From assembly GCF_042658365.1 (NCBI RefSeq), contig NZ_JBHSQC010000025.1: 64,000 nt of DNA; one strand, given 5' to 3'. The translations under genes were made by a program, and so were the position numbers. Of this stretch, positions 35,900 through 43,891 are shown piece after piece. Below the pieces are notes generated by a model. The model did no database searches, was not told the origin of the DNA, and was given only the letters and a program-made list of their open reading frames with translations. The stretch is from Carnobacterium_A antarcticum (GTDB lineage Bacteria; Bacillota; Bacilli; Lactobacillales; Carnobacteriaceae). The stretch's first letter is position 1, and every line of letters starts with the position of its first letter.

Positions 35900-36877
35900 T
35901 TAAAGTTGGATGAGCATGGAGCCCCAAGTAAGTCCTCCACCAAATCCAGTTAATATAATTTTCTCTTTAGTTCCAAGAGTCAATTCACCAGCTGTGACAA
36001 GCTCGTCTAATAAAATGGGTATGCTTGCTGCTGAAGTATTTCCATAATTAGCAATATTCAATGCAAACTGCTCATTAGGAATTTTTAATTTTTTTGCGAT
36101 AGCTTGAATGATTCGTGAATTCGCTTGATGCGGAATGATTCGAGTGATATCGGATAAGGAAAGATTTGCAGCTTCTGCAACCGTCCGAATGCTTTGAGGC
36201 ACACTACGGATAGCAAAATCAAAAATAGCTCGACCTTCCATTTTTAAAAATACATCATTCAACTCTTTTTGAGAGCTGTAAGGATTTTGAACAGCTAATG
36301 AACCAGTCGTTAAAGCTAAGCCTCGACTCCCATCTGCATGGATGTCTTCGCCTAGAAAACTGCCTTCATGATCTGTCCGTTCTAATAAAACCCCACCAGC
36401 ACCATCGCCAAACAAAACAGCTGTGCTGCGGTCTTCCCAATTAATGATTTTAGACATAACTTCTCCGCCTAAAACAAGAGCATAACGGAACCCTCCGCTT
36501 TGCAACATTTTTTCAGCAACAGATAAAGCATAAATAAATCCTGAGCACGCTGCGCTTATATCAAACGCCATTCCTTGTTTAGCACCAAGAAAATCTTGAA
36601 CCAAACAAGCCGTTGAAGGACTTAAATAATCCGGTGACATGGTAGCGACAATGATCAAATCGATTTCTTCAGCCGCAACGCCTGCTTTATCAAGAATGCT
36701 TTGAGCTGCTTTTCCACAAAGAACAGAAGTATTCTCTTCTTCGCTTATGCGCCGTTTTTCAATCCCTGTCCTCGTTTTGATCCATTCATCATTTGTATCC
36801 ATTAAACTTTCTAGCATCTCATTGGAAACTACTTTTTTAGGAACATAGCTCCCGGTACCAATAATTTTTGCTTGCAT
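35900..36877 (-). CDS. fabH: 3-oxoacyl-ACP synthase III
   Basis: Starts chain synthesis from acetyl-CoA and malonyl-ACP. The catalytic triad is in AACSGFIYAL, IIPHQANSRI and NYGNTSAASIP. ATG at 36877 (MQAKIIGTG) gives 325 residues; an in-frame TTG at 36886 is possible. The ribosome site is weak (AGAG), which fits coupling to fabT, whose stop lies 17 bases before. Confidence 0.94.
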   Translation of the reverse strand: MQAKIIGTGSYVPKKVVSNEMLESLMDTNDEWIKTRTGIEKRRISEEENTSVLCGKAAQSILDKAGVAAEEIDLIIVATMSPDYLSPSTACLVQDFLGAKQGMAFDISAACSGFIYALSVAEKMLQSGGFRYALVLGGEVMSKIINWEDRSTAVLFGDGAGGVLLERTDHEGSFLGEDIHADGSRGLALTTGSLAVQNPYSSQKELNDVFLKMEGRAIFDFAIRSVPQSIRTVAEAANLSLSDITRIIPHQANSRIIQAIAKKLKIPNEQFALNIANYGNTSAASIPILLDELVTAGELTLGTKEKIILTGFGGGLTWGSMLIQL

Positions 36878-36894
36878 CGAGTTCAACTCTGTTC

Positions 36895-37347
36895 TTATAA
36901 ATTATTTTTTATTTCATCTAAGAAACCGTGAAGATTTCTTAAACCTTTAATCAAAACTTCGGCTTCTTCCTTTTTCATCCCAACAACAGTTTCTTTAACC
37001 ATGTCACGATGAAATTTATCATGTAAACGGTAAAGCAGACGCCCTTTTTTAGTTAACCCTAATTTAACGACTCGTCGATCTGTTTCACTACGTATCCTCT
37101 CAACGTACCCTTTTTTAACTAGGTTATTGACAGAAACCGTTAATGTCCCAGCAGTAATAGCTAATTTTTTGGCAACTTCTGAGGTCGTATGCACGCGATA
37201 CATTCCGATAGCTTCAATAGTATGCATTTCTTTTATGGAAATATCTTTAAATGTGCTTCCTTGGAGTGCATCTTCTTCAATAATCATAATTTCATTAAAT
37301 ATTGTGATTAAATAAGAATTAATTTCATGAACTAATAAATCGTCCAC
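36895..37347 (-). CDS. fabT: MarR-family repressor of fatty-acid synthesis
   Basis: 150-residue winged-helix protein (TSEVAKKLAITAGTLTVSVNNL, split around residues 56-77, and wing SETDRRVVKLGLTKKG). FabT represses the fab/acc operon when bound to long acyl-ACP. The start is GTG at 37347 with GGAGGAG 6 bases upstream. It is the first gene of the operon, and two FabT-like boxes overlap its promoter, so autoregulation is expected. Confidence 0.93.
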   Translation of the reverse strand: MDDLLVHEINSYLITIFNEIMIIEEDALQGSTFKDISIKEMHTIEAIGMYRVHTTSEVAKKLAITAGTLTVSVNNLVKKGYVERIRSETDRRVVKLGLTKKGRLLYRLHDKFHRDMVKETVVGMKKEEAEVLIKGLRNLHGFLDEIKNNL

Positions 37348-37390
37348 ATCAACTCCTCCATTCTTTCATTTTGCCAAAATCCGAAATTAC

Positions 37391-37419
37391 TTTGAACATC
37401 AAATCATTTGACTATCAAA
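37391..37419. promoter_or_regulatory. Two FabT operator boxes
   Basis: TTTGAACATCAAA (37391-37403) and TTTGACTATCAAA (37407-37419) both fit the published FabT palindrome TTTGANNATCAAA. The second touches the -10 box at 37424-37419, the first lies just downstream. Two adjacent boxes suggest cooperative repression. Confidence 0.88.
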
Positions 37420-37447
37420 CTATATTATTAAAACATGTGTCTGTCAA
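37419..37447 (-). promoter_or_regulatory. Promoter of the fab/acc operon
   Basis: TTGACA (37447-37442), 17 bases, TATAGT (37424-37419): near-consensus on the minus strand, directly upstream of fabT. Confidence 0.88.
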
Positions 37448-37561
37448 GAATAAAATTGTATTTAATTTCTTCTCTCTTGATGGATGTTGAAAAATGAAGC
37501 TTTATGCAGCATTTTTTTATTTTATCTTTTTCTCATATCTATCTTTTTTGCGGAGTTTTGA

Positions 37562-37606
37562 AAAACAAAAAAACATTCACCCGCTTTTAATGGGTGAATG
37601 TTTTTT
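37562..37606 (-). terminator. Terminator after the DUF2187 gene
   Basis: AAACATTCACCC (37571-37582) pairs perfectly with GGGTGAATGTTT (37592-37603), with U-runs on both strands. It isolates the fab promoter from upstream transcription. Confidence 0.88.
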
Positions 37607-37627
37607 GCATCGGTTTAAATTCTCGAT

Positions 37628-37963
37628 TTACTTATGAACAAATTCAACAATATCTTTAAAGTTTACAATTGTCTTCGTCTCCATAATATCTTTCATCTTT
37701 TCAGAAGATTTTTCCCAGTAAATTTCGACAACAGCACTATTGTTTAATAACTTAACAATAGTTCCAGCCATCTTTTCATCTCTAAAAGAAAAAATGATTT
37801 GATCGCCTAAATCTGGTCTGAAAGAAGCTTTGATTTCGTCGATGATTTCGTTTGCTTCATCATACGGCACGCCTAAAAGAGTCGCAATTCTTGATTTGCT
37901 GGCTCCTTTTCGAAGCTCAACCTCAACTAACGATTGAATTTCTTTGGTTATTTTGTTTCCCAC
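37628..37963 (-). CDS. DUF2187-domain protein with N-terminal helix-turn-helix-like segment
   Basis: 111 residues. The first 45 residues look like a small helix-turn-helix (KGASKSRIATLLGVPYDEAN). The rest is a KOW-like DUF2187 fold (GDQIIFSFRDEKMAGTIVKL, then ending NFKDIVEFV) as in B. subtilis YkvS. The start is GTG at 37963 with GAGGGAA upstream. Function is unknown, and nucleic-acid binding is a guess from the two folds. Confidence 0.7.
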   Translation of the reverse strand: MGNKITKEIQSLVEVELRKGASKSRIATLLGVPYDEANEIIDEIKASFRPDLGDQIIFSFRDEKMAGTIVKLLNNSAVVEIYWEKSSEKMKDIMETKTIVNFKDIVEFVHK

Positions 37964-38316
37964 GTAAATTCCCTCATTTCTTTGGTTCTTAAAGAACGTA
38001 ACCCGAATATTTTATCTCTCGTTATACTATTATAACACATTTCTCATCAAAATGAAATGTGTATAAATCACCGCTTTTTAAACGACCTTAACTTGATGCC
38101 CTGAAAACAGTATTTATAAGTTCTATCATTTTTGATGATGCCAGGTGAAATGACTTTATTCTACAATCTTGGAAACCTGGAGACTCACAAGGCTCAAAGA
38201 GATCCCATGGTTTTCTACAAGTAACCACGTAAGTTTCGAAGGAAATTTAAAACCCAAAGAATCATCAACACGATTTGATAACGAGTCCATTCATAAAGAC
38301 ACTCTGCGGCTAGAAC
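37964..38316. other. Intergenic region, no gene supported
   Basis: On the minus strand a TATAAT (38034-38029) with a TTTCAT 17 bases upstream probably starts the DUF2187 gene. The remaining 250 bases hold only a minus-strand open stretch that encodes about 20 residues before a TAG stop (ending QIVLMILWVLNFLRNLRGYL) with no start or ribosome site. It may be a gene remnant. Confidence 0.4.
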
Positions 38317-38349
38317 AAAAAAATAAAGCCGAGATATAAACCTCAGCTC
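38317..38349 (-). terminator. Terminator after the hydrolase gene
   Basis: AGCTGAG (38348-38342) pairs with CTCGGCT (38333-38327) on the minus strand, followed by TTATTTTTTT. Confidence 0.82.
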
Positions 38350-38368
38350 TTACTTTCAAATGCTATTA

Positions 38369-38977
38369 TTAATAAAATTGTCGACGATACCAATTAGCAG
38401 CTGCGGTTACTTCAAGTTGAGTTAGAGAATGGCCTTGATTGCCCCATTCAATAGTCACTTCAGCTCCTGCTGCTTCGAGCGTATTTTTTAATTCTTTGCT
38501 TTCCTCAGCCGGACATATAGGGTCGTTGATGCCAGCCCCAATAAAAATAGGCGTGTTCGTTAAATCAGGTAATTCAATATTCCTTAATGGAACCATTGGA
38601 TGATGCAAGATTGCTCCATTTAATACATTTGGGTAATGGTACAATAAACTAGCAGCAATATTTGCACCATTTGAGTAACCTAAAGCAATTACATTAGTAG
38701 AATCAAAACCATATTGTTCAGCTGATTTTTTGATAAAATGATACAAGTTTTCTGTTTCTGTTTTCAAACTTTCTTCATCAAAGACGCCTTCGGCTAATCG
38801 CTTAAAAAACCGAGGCATACCATTTTCCAAAATATTGCCTCGTACACTTAAAATAGCAGCATCTTTATCGATCACATGTGCTAATGGCAATAAATCTTTT
38901 TCATCTCCACCTGTGCCGTGCAATAAAAGTAATGTGGAGCTTGAAGGATTTATTCCTTTTTTAAATAAATGAATCAT
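38369..38977 (-). CDS. Alpha/beta hydrolase, MhqD-like carboxylesterase
   Basis: 202 residues of the phospholipase/carboxylesterase family. HGTGGDEKDL forms the oxyanion region, GYSNG carries the nucleophile Ser near 105, NDPICP the Asp and QGHSL the His. Such enzymes act on small esters, and B. subtilis MhqD is induced by quinones. It follows the MarR gene by 59 bases and shares its transcript. AGGAGGAAA precedes ATG. Confidence 0.85.
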   Translation of the reverse strand: MIHLFKKGINPSSSTLLLLHGTGGDEKDLLPLAHVIDKDAAILSVRGNILENGMPRFFKRLAEGVFDEESLKTETENLYHFIKKSAEQYGFDSTNVIALGYSNGANIAASLLYHYPNVLNGAILHHPMVPLRNIELPDLTNTPIFIGAGINDPICPAEESKELKNTLEAAGAEVTIEWGNQGHSLTQLEVTAAANWYRRQFY

Positions 38978-39036
38978 TTTTTTCCTCCTCGCTTCTGCAT
39001 ATCAAGATGAAATTAATACCATCCTGGTTAGAACGT

Positions 39037-39474
39037 TTACTTTATTTCCACCGCATGTAACCCTAATTTTTTCAAGATAACGATAGCTGTTTCAATTTCT
39101 TCTTCTGATAACTCTTCAAAAACCTGTCCAATCAATTCTTTATGTTTTGGAAAAGCGTTATCCATGAATGCTTTGCCGCTTTCTGTGATATTAGCGTGAA
39201 TGACTCTTCGATCCGTTGGGGACGGTTTTCTTTCTACATACCCTTTCTTTTCTAATTTGTCTACAACATATGTGATGCTGCTGCTAGCTAATAATATCTT
39301 TTTACCCAGGTGTTGAATTTGTTGCTCCCCTTTATGATACAAGAGCTCAAGTACAGCAAATTCAGTTGGATTTACCCCATACTTTATCATATCTTTTTTG
39401 ATCACTTCTTGTACACTTTGAGAAGAGCGCAGTAAGACCGTCAATGCTTTTAAAGATCTATCTTGTCTATCCAT
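39037..39474 (-). CDS. MarR-family regulator, MhqR-like
   Basis: 145 residues with the winged helix IQHLGKKILLASSSITYVVD and wing PSPTDRRVIHANITESGK. Resemblance to MhqR/YkvE, the linked hydrolase and the ATCTCGA-type operator support a quinone- or electrophile-responsive repressor. No conserved cysteine is seen, so any sensing would be by ligand binding. The start at 39474 has AAAGGAAG 7 bases upstream; an in-frame GTG lies above it. Confidence 0.82.
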   Translation of the reverse strand: MDRQDRSLKALTVLLRSSQSVQEVIKKDMIKYGVNPTEFAVLELLYHKGEQQIQHLGKKILLASSSITYVVDKLEKKGYVERKPSPTDRRVIHANITESGKAFMDNAFPKHKELIGQVFEELSEEEIETAIVILKKLGLHAVEIK

Positions 39475-39500
39475 TAAAGAACTTCCTTTCACAAATGCAT

Positions 39501-39537
39501 TTTATCTCGAACGTGTTTATCTCTTTATCGAGATAAA
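39501..39537. promoter_or_regulatory. Operator upstream of the MarR gene
   Basis: TTTATCTC occurs at 39501-39508 and 39516-39523, and its inverse GAGATAAA at 39530-39537. The last two form a perfect 8-6-8 inverted repeat. The half site TATCTCGA matches the known MhqR operator half of B. subtilis. It lies 27 bases upstream of the start, in the promoter zone. Confidence 0.75.
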
Positions 39538-39614
39538 TATACCATTTAACTTATTTCATGTCAATCCATTCGCTTACTTTATGTATGTCTGCTTATTAAA
39601 AAGAGCTATAAATC

Positions 39615-39978
39615 CAAAAAAAGAAGAGCCCAAATTTTTAGGCTCTCCCTGCTTCATTTTGTAACGTAGTTCCTTAGTCGTTTATCTCCAACTCTTTTTC
39701 AGTTGGTTCATTCCATTCTAGTAAGCTATCTATCGCTTTTCTGCTTTAGATGCTGCGTGTTTAAACTTCTTTTATTGACTTTGTCCTAGAAAGGAACCGC
39801 GCCACATTATGAAGTTGTATCGGTCGATGATTCTTTCTAGATGAATAGCTTAATGTAAAAACTTAGTGCTACTCCTTTAGAATCATCTGCTGGTTAATAG
39901 TGAAAAACTATTAACCTGAGAACAACTGACGCTCGTTCTCTGACGTAAAGATGAGGTTTATTTCTCCTCTATCTCTAC
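39615..39978 (-). ncRNA. Structured RNA A of a tandem pair (about 364 nt), unidentified
   Basis: Bounded by a promoter (39985-40013) and a terminator (AGAGCC/GGCTCT at 39625-39646, then a U-run). Hairpins in order from the 5' end include AGAT/ATCT with GAGG/CCUC, GAGAAC/GUUCUC, a perfect 10-bp GGUUAAUAGU/ACUAUUAACC, and a 9-bp GAUGAUUCU/AGAAUCAUC. Then comes a long-range helix joining 39815-39792 to 39674-39651 in three blocks (CUUCAU/AUGAAG, GUGGC/GUUAC, GUUCCU/AGGAAC) around a 117-nt loop with TTCTAG/CTAGAA and CCAACT/AGTTGG stems. There is no open frame of useful length. RNA B has the same plan. It is not tmRNA, RNase P RNA or a T-box by motif. Confidence 0.75.
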
Positions 39979-39984
39979 ACTGTA

Positions 39985-40013
39985 AGTATAGTATGTATCC
40001 GCTTTAACCGCAA
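39985..40013 (-). promoter_or_regulatory. Promoter of RNA A
   Basis: TTGCGG (40013-40008), 17 bases, TATACT (39990-39985) on the minus strand, immediately upstream of RNA A. Confidence 0.7.
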
Positions 40014-40043
40014 GAAAAGAGACTTAAATGGTATGATTTTATG

Positions 40044-40402
40044 TAAAAAAAGAGAGCTCATCAATGCTGAGCCCTCTTTCTTTCATTTTGTAGCCAGTTC
40101 CTATTTTTTTACTTGGTTTCTAGCAGTAGTCCCACTAGAATAAAACTTGGTTCTTTTCGGCACATGAACTTTAGTTTCTTTCATGTGGGTTTTAGTTACT
40201 TCTTCTTGACTTGTTCATTTTTCAGGAACTTAGCCACGCTATGAAGTTTTCCTTCGATCACTCTATTTTATTACTCTTTAAGCTTACTTTTTTCTTAAAA
40301 TAGAATTCTCAAAGGTTCAGTCAACAACAATTTTCATTGTTGACCTTAGAGTCAGTTTAATCAACTCTAGAAAAGAAGACATTGTACCTTGTCCTTCTCT
40401 TC
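40044..40402 (-). ncRNA. Structured RNA B of a tandem pair (about 359 nt), unidentified
   Basis: Own promoter (40409-40437) and terminator (a GCTCA/TGAGC stem with seven U at 40050-40044). It repeats the layout of RNA A: 5' hairpins, a GUCAACAAU/AUUGUUG hairpin, an 8-bp CUAUUUUA/UAAAAUAG stem, then a long-range helix joining 40247-40224 to 40102-40081. ACUUCAUA, GUGGC, GUUCCU, AGGAAC and ACAAAAUGAA are kept from RNA A, while GUUAC becomes GCUAC and still pairs with GUGGC. The loop of 121 nt has a CACAUGAA/UUCAUGUG stem. Most other sequence differs between the two, so structure is conserved more than sequence. Confidence 0.75.
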
Positions 40403-40408
40403 ACTATT

Positions 40409-40437
40409 ATAATACCAAGTAATTCTTTATAGTACAA
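40409..40437 (-). promoter_or_regulatory. Promoter of RNA B
   Basis: TTGTAC (40437-40432), 17 bases, TATTAT (40414-40409) with a TGG extended -10 on the minus strand. Confidence 0.65.
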
Positions 40438-40464
40438 TTTTTTTGCTTCTTTGTTATGAAAAAA

Positions 40465-41028
40465 TTATTTTTCTCGAACTGTTTTTAATGCGTTGGACCA
40501 AGCTATTACTTGATCTAACATAACTCCAACTGTTTCTGCATGCAAATCAGCTGGTTTGAAAACAGACATATTTTCAAAATCAGTAAACAATGACATTGCT
40601 GGATGCGTACGTACATCTGCTACTTGCAATTCAGCAAGAACAATACGTAATGTCTCAGCAGCACGAACCCCGCCTGATGAACCATAGCTGACGATCCCAG
40701 CTGCTTTGTTATTCCATTCTGGGTAAAGATAGTCAATGGCGTTTTTTAAGGCAGAAGTCATTCCGTGATTATACTCAGGTGTAATAAATACATAACCATC
40801 CATTTCAGCGATTTTTGCTGACCATGGTTTAGCTTCAGGCGTTTGATAGTCTTGGCTATAAGCCGCAGAAATAGGTTCTGCATACATTGGCAAATGATAA
40901 TCTGCAATATCAATTACTTCATATGCCGCATCCCCGCGTTTGTCAGCAAGCTCTTTTACCCATTGAGCCACTTGTAAACTATTGCGCCCTGGACGTGTGC
41001 TTCCGGTGATAATACCAATTTTTGTCAT
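40465..41028 (-). CDS. NADPH-dependent FMN reductase
   Basis: 187-residue flavodoxin-like protein. The phosphate loop GSTRPGRNS near residue 9, PEYNHGMTSALKNAIDYL near 80-97 and YGSSGGVRA near 115 are the FMN-binding signatures. It likely reduces flavins, quinones or azo compounds. Its closeness to the MhqR/MhqD-like genes fits an electrophile-defence neighbourhood, but the two RNA genes lie between them. AAGGAGG precedes ATG. Confidence 0.88.
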   Translation of the reverse strand: MTKIGIITGSTRPGRNSLQVAQWVKELADKRGDAAYEVIDIADYHLPMYAEPISAAYSQDYQTPEAKPWSAKIAEMDGYVFITPEYNHGMTSALKNAIDYLYPEWNNKAAGIVSYGSSGGVRAAETLRIVLAELQVADVRTHPAMSLFTDFENMSVFKPADLHAETVGVMLDQVIAWSNALKTVREK

Positions 41029-41132
41029 ATCATTATTCCTCCTTGGTTTTTTCTGATTTTAATCAGCATTCTGTTAACTTTTTCAAAATCTTATCGCTAA
41101 CATAAAGTAAGTGTATCGTAAATCCTTACACT

Positions 41133-41149
41133 AATCAACTAAATTGATT
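41133..41149. promoter_or_regulatory. Inverted repeat upstream of the FMN reductase
   Basis: AATCAA (41133-41138) and TTGATT (41144-41149) form a perfect inverted repeat with a 5-base spacer about 105 bases before the start. A looser GTAAG/CTTAC pair lies at 41106-41129. Either could be an operator; the regulator is unknown. Confidence 0.35.
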
Positions 41150-41252
41150 GGTTAACAGAGTAAAAACAAAAATTGTTATTATTACTTAACAGTACTTTAA
41201 GTAATAAGCAGCGAATACAGTCTGATAGACTGTTCCTTGTAGAACAACGGAT

Positions 41253-41819
41253 TTACTTTTTTACCGATCGAAGCATTTCTGTAAAAACTTTTGCGTACAG
41301 AATAAAAGATAAAAATAAAAAAAATCCTGTTACACTCATTAAAAGTGTTGCTGTCCCATCAGAGATCATCGGAAATGCGACTAAACCGGTCATACACCCA
41401 TAAAAAACAGCAGTAGAAATTTTTCCAAACCACTTTGCTCCATCTAGTTTCTTTCCTTTTTTGAAAAGGACTACATTGCATATCCCCATGGTTAATTCTT
41501 TCACTACAAACAATAAAACAAGCAACCACATGTAATCATAACGAAATATCAGACAAAATATAATCGCTGCTTGTGTAATTTTATCAGCTATTGGATCTAA
41601 CAACTTTCCAATCTCCGTAATTTGGTTGTATTTTCGAGCGATCCATCCATCTAATAAATCAGTCAAACCAGAAAAAACAACAATTAAAGCAGCATATTGA
41701 AAATGCTTTGTTTCAGTTGCATTCAAGTAAATAAAAATAAATACCGGAACCAATAATATACGAATATACGATAATATGTTGGGTATCGTAAACCAATCTC
41801 TTCTATTATATGATGACAA
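41253..41819 (-). CDS. CDP-alcohol phosphatidyltransferase (PgsA-like)
   Basis: 188-residue membrane protein with about five helices. The family motif is complete: GLTDLLDGWIARK followed by GKLLDPIADK supplies the metal-binding aspartates. The closest function is phosphatidylglycerophosphate synthase, making PG from CDP-diacylglycerol. The start is TTG at 41819 with AGGAGG 10 bases upstream. It is monocistronic; whether a second pgsA exists is outside the window. Confidence 0.85.
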   Translation of the reverse strand: MSSYNRRDWFTIPNILSYIRILLVPVFIFIYLNATETKHFQYAALIVVFSGLTDLLDGWIARKYNQITEIGKLLDPIADKITQAAIIFCLIFRYDYMWLLVLLFVVKELTMGICNVVLFKKGKKLDGAKWFGKISTAVFYGCMTGLVAFPMISDGTATLLMSVTGFFLFLSFILYAKVFTEMLRSVKK

Positions 41820-41924
41820 ATCAAAACGACCTCCTAGTAAATAATAGTAGTCTTTATTTAATATATTCGTAATAGCCTATTAATCCTCCTAATATGCTTT
41901 CGGATAAAATTGTGTAGAACCCAT

Positions 41925-41960
41925 AAAAAATGAATCACTCCCTTTCTTAAGAGTGATTCA
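41925..41960 (-). terminator. Terminator after the lipoprotein pair
   Basis: TGAATCACTC (41931-41940) pairs with GAGTGATTCA (41951-41960), with six U on the minus strand. Confidence 0.87.
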
Positions 41961-42000
41961 CTTGGCGTACACTTTTTGCCTAGATTTTAAGAATAGTTTT

Positions 42001-42735
42001 TTAACGTTCTTCATAATCGAATGAGTCAATGGAGTAGACCATTTCATTAAAATCTTGAAGATTGTAGAACGTATCTTCGGCTTCTACCGGGATATCTAGA
42101 TAAATAGGCATAGCGGTATTTGGCTCTAAAATTCCAAATTTATCTTCTGAAAGAGAAAAAGGTGCTTTATCTAAGATGACATCTCCTGATGTATTGCTGA
42201 AACTGACTGTCAACTCAATATTAGTCATAGCTATTTTAGTCAGGTTAACAAGTATAAAAATAGCTTGTGTTTTTCCTGCTTCACCTAGATACATACCTGT
42301 AAAATGAATAGCTACATCATTGGGAATGCCAACTGAATCGGCTCCTTGTATTCTCGCTTCGATTTCTTGTAGAACTGGATCGCTTTCAAGAGTAAAGCCA
42401 TTTTCAATATCTGATTTTTGAGGAACTAAGGTAATATCGTTTTCTATTGGTGCAGTTTCACTAGAATCATTTTTTGGATTTTGAATATTTCCGCCTGCCC
42501 CTGCGCCTTCACCTTTCGTTGTATCTGTAGTAGATGAATCCGAACTGGTCATAGATTCATTAATTGAAGAGTCTGAACTGACTGAGGATTGACTGACTTC
42601 TGAAGAAGATTGGCTCTCAATTGTTGATTCGCTCGTAACAGCAGAGGACGATTCTGTTGAATCGCTTCCACCACCCATTAAATCGCATCCTGCCATAAGA
42701 AAAGCTATCCCTAATACCACCATTAGTTTTTTCAT
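42001..42735 (-). CDS. Cell-surface lipoprotein with one copy of an unnamed repeat domain
   Basis: 244 residues from ATG at 42735 (GGAGGAG upstream). The signal peptide ends in the lipobox FLMAGC, so Cys is lipidated. A Ser/Thr-rich stretch (about 25-75) probably spans the wall. The domain at about 100-240 runs from LVPQKSDIENGFTLE through ILVNLT to FGILEPNTAMPIYLDIP. The same domain occurs twice in the neighbouring protein. A vague similarity of the closing motif to SLAP-type surface domains was noted but is not enough for an assignment. Confidence 0.75.
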   Translation of the reverse strand: MKKLMVVLGIAFLMAGCDLMGGGSDSTESSSAVTSESTIESQSSSEVSQSSVSSDSSINESMTSSDSSTTDTTKGEGAGAGGNIQNPKNDSSETAPIENDITLVPQKSDIENGFTLESDPVLQEIEARIQGADSVGIPNDVAIHFTGMYLGEAGKTQAIFILVNLTKIAMTNIELTVSFSNTSGDVILDKAPFSLSEDKFGILEPNTAMPIYLDIPVEAEDTFYNLQDFNEMVYSIDSFDYEER

Positions 42736-42790
42736 TTTTCTTTCTCCTCCATTCAATTAAATCTAAAAATCACTATCCTTTTTTGTTTTC

Positions 42791-43891
42791 TTATTTAACG
42801 ATTTGGTAATTAAATTTATCTACACTTGTCTGAACGTTTTCTTCGGTGATGGAGAAAAACAAGGTTTCTTTATCAGCTGGAACACTTAAAGTCATAGGTA
42901 TAACTGCATTAGGTTCCAGTACGCCAAATATTTCTTTAGTCATTGTATATGGCTCTTGATCCCAAACCATTTCGTTGTTTTCGGTTCCATAACTGAAATT
43001 AAAACTGATATCTTCCATTGTCACCATTGTTTTATTGATAACTAGGAAATAAGCTAGCACTCCGTTATCGGTTTTATCATACAGTTGAGAATATAGAACA
43101 GTTACATCATTTTCAAAACCCATTTCAGGATGTTCGATCACTAATTGATTGAACTCAGCCATTAATGGATTATTGTCAATGGTCTGTCCTTTATCGCTAT
43201 TTTGTTTTGGCAGTTTTAAAAACAGCTGATCTTGATCTATAGTCTCTGAAGAGTCGCTGCTTGAATCAGCTATATCATAATTAAATGCATTTATTTCTTC
43301 AATGACTTGTTTCGCATCTAATGCTGCAAAAGCTGCTTCGCTTTCTGATGGAATAGATAAGTACATCGGCATTACAGTATTTGGCTCCAATACTCCAAAA
43401 TTTTCTTCCGTTAATCTAAAGGCTTTCTTATCAAAGATGAGTTTCCTATCAATACCGCCAAATGTATAAGTAAACTCCATGTTTTTCATTGGTATGTCTG
43501 TTCGGTTAACTATTAAAAACACACCAGACAAATTAGGAGTTTTACCAAAAGTTTGTCCAGAATAAATAATGGTCACATCATCATCAAATCCCATATCTTG
43601 GTCTTCTTCCACCATTTGCTGTAAAGTGGACAACACTTCATCATTTTCAATGGTTAGGCCTTTATTGATTTCATCTGTTTGAGGCACAAACGAAAGTACT
43701 TCTTTCGCTGACTTCTCTTCATCACTATTCATTTCGCTAGTAGATGCAGCAGCTGTTTGTGAAACTGAATCATCACTAGCTTTGATTATTGAACTTGATT
43801 CTTGACTAGAAGATTCATCTTTTGTATTTCCTATTAAATCACATCCTGCTAATAAAGCTGCAATACCAATGAACACCAACATTTTATTCAT
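42791..43891 (-). CDS. Cell-surface lipoprotein with two copies of the same domain
   Basis: 366 residues. The signal peptide ends in LLAGC, followed by a Ser-rich linker. Domain copy 1 (about 68-205) and copy 2 (about 222-364) align with each other and with the protein at 42001-42735: FVPQTDEINKGLTIEND, LIVNRTD and FGVLEPNTVMPMYLSIP in copy 1; LKLPKQNSDKGQTIDNN, LVINKTM and FGVLEPNAVIPMTLSVP in copy 2. It lies 55 bases upstream of the paralogue on the same strand, so they are co-transcribed. Function is unknown. Confidence 0.75.
   Translation of the reverse strand: MNKMLVFIGIAALLAGCDLIGNTKDESSSQESSSIIKASDDSVSQTAAASTSEMNSDEEKSAKEVLSFVPQTDEINKGLTIENDEVLSTLQQMVEEDQDMGFDDDVTIIYSGQTFGKTPNLSGVFLIVNRTDIPMKNMEFTYTFGGIDRKLIFDKKAFRLTEENFGVLEPNTVMPMYLSIPSESEAAFAALDAKQVIEEINAFNYDIADSSSDSSETIDQDQLFLKLPKQNSDKGQTIDNNPLMAEFNQLVIEHPEMGFENDVTVLYSQLYDKTDNGVLAYFLVINKTMVTMEDISFNFSYGTENNEMVWDQEPYTMTKEIFGVLEPNAVIPMTLSVPADKETLFFSITEENVQTSVDKFNYQIVK

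Noticed and set aside
38101..38310. Possible gene remnant on the minus strand before the DUF2187 gene
   Set aside because: Only a short open stretch with no start and no family match; noted under the intergenic entry but not called a pseudogene.
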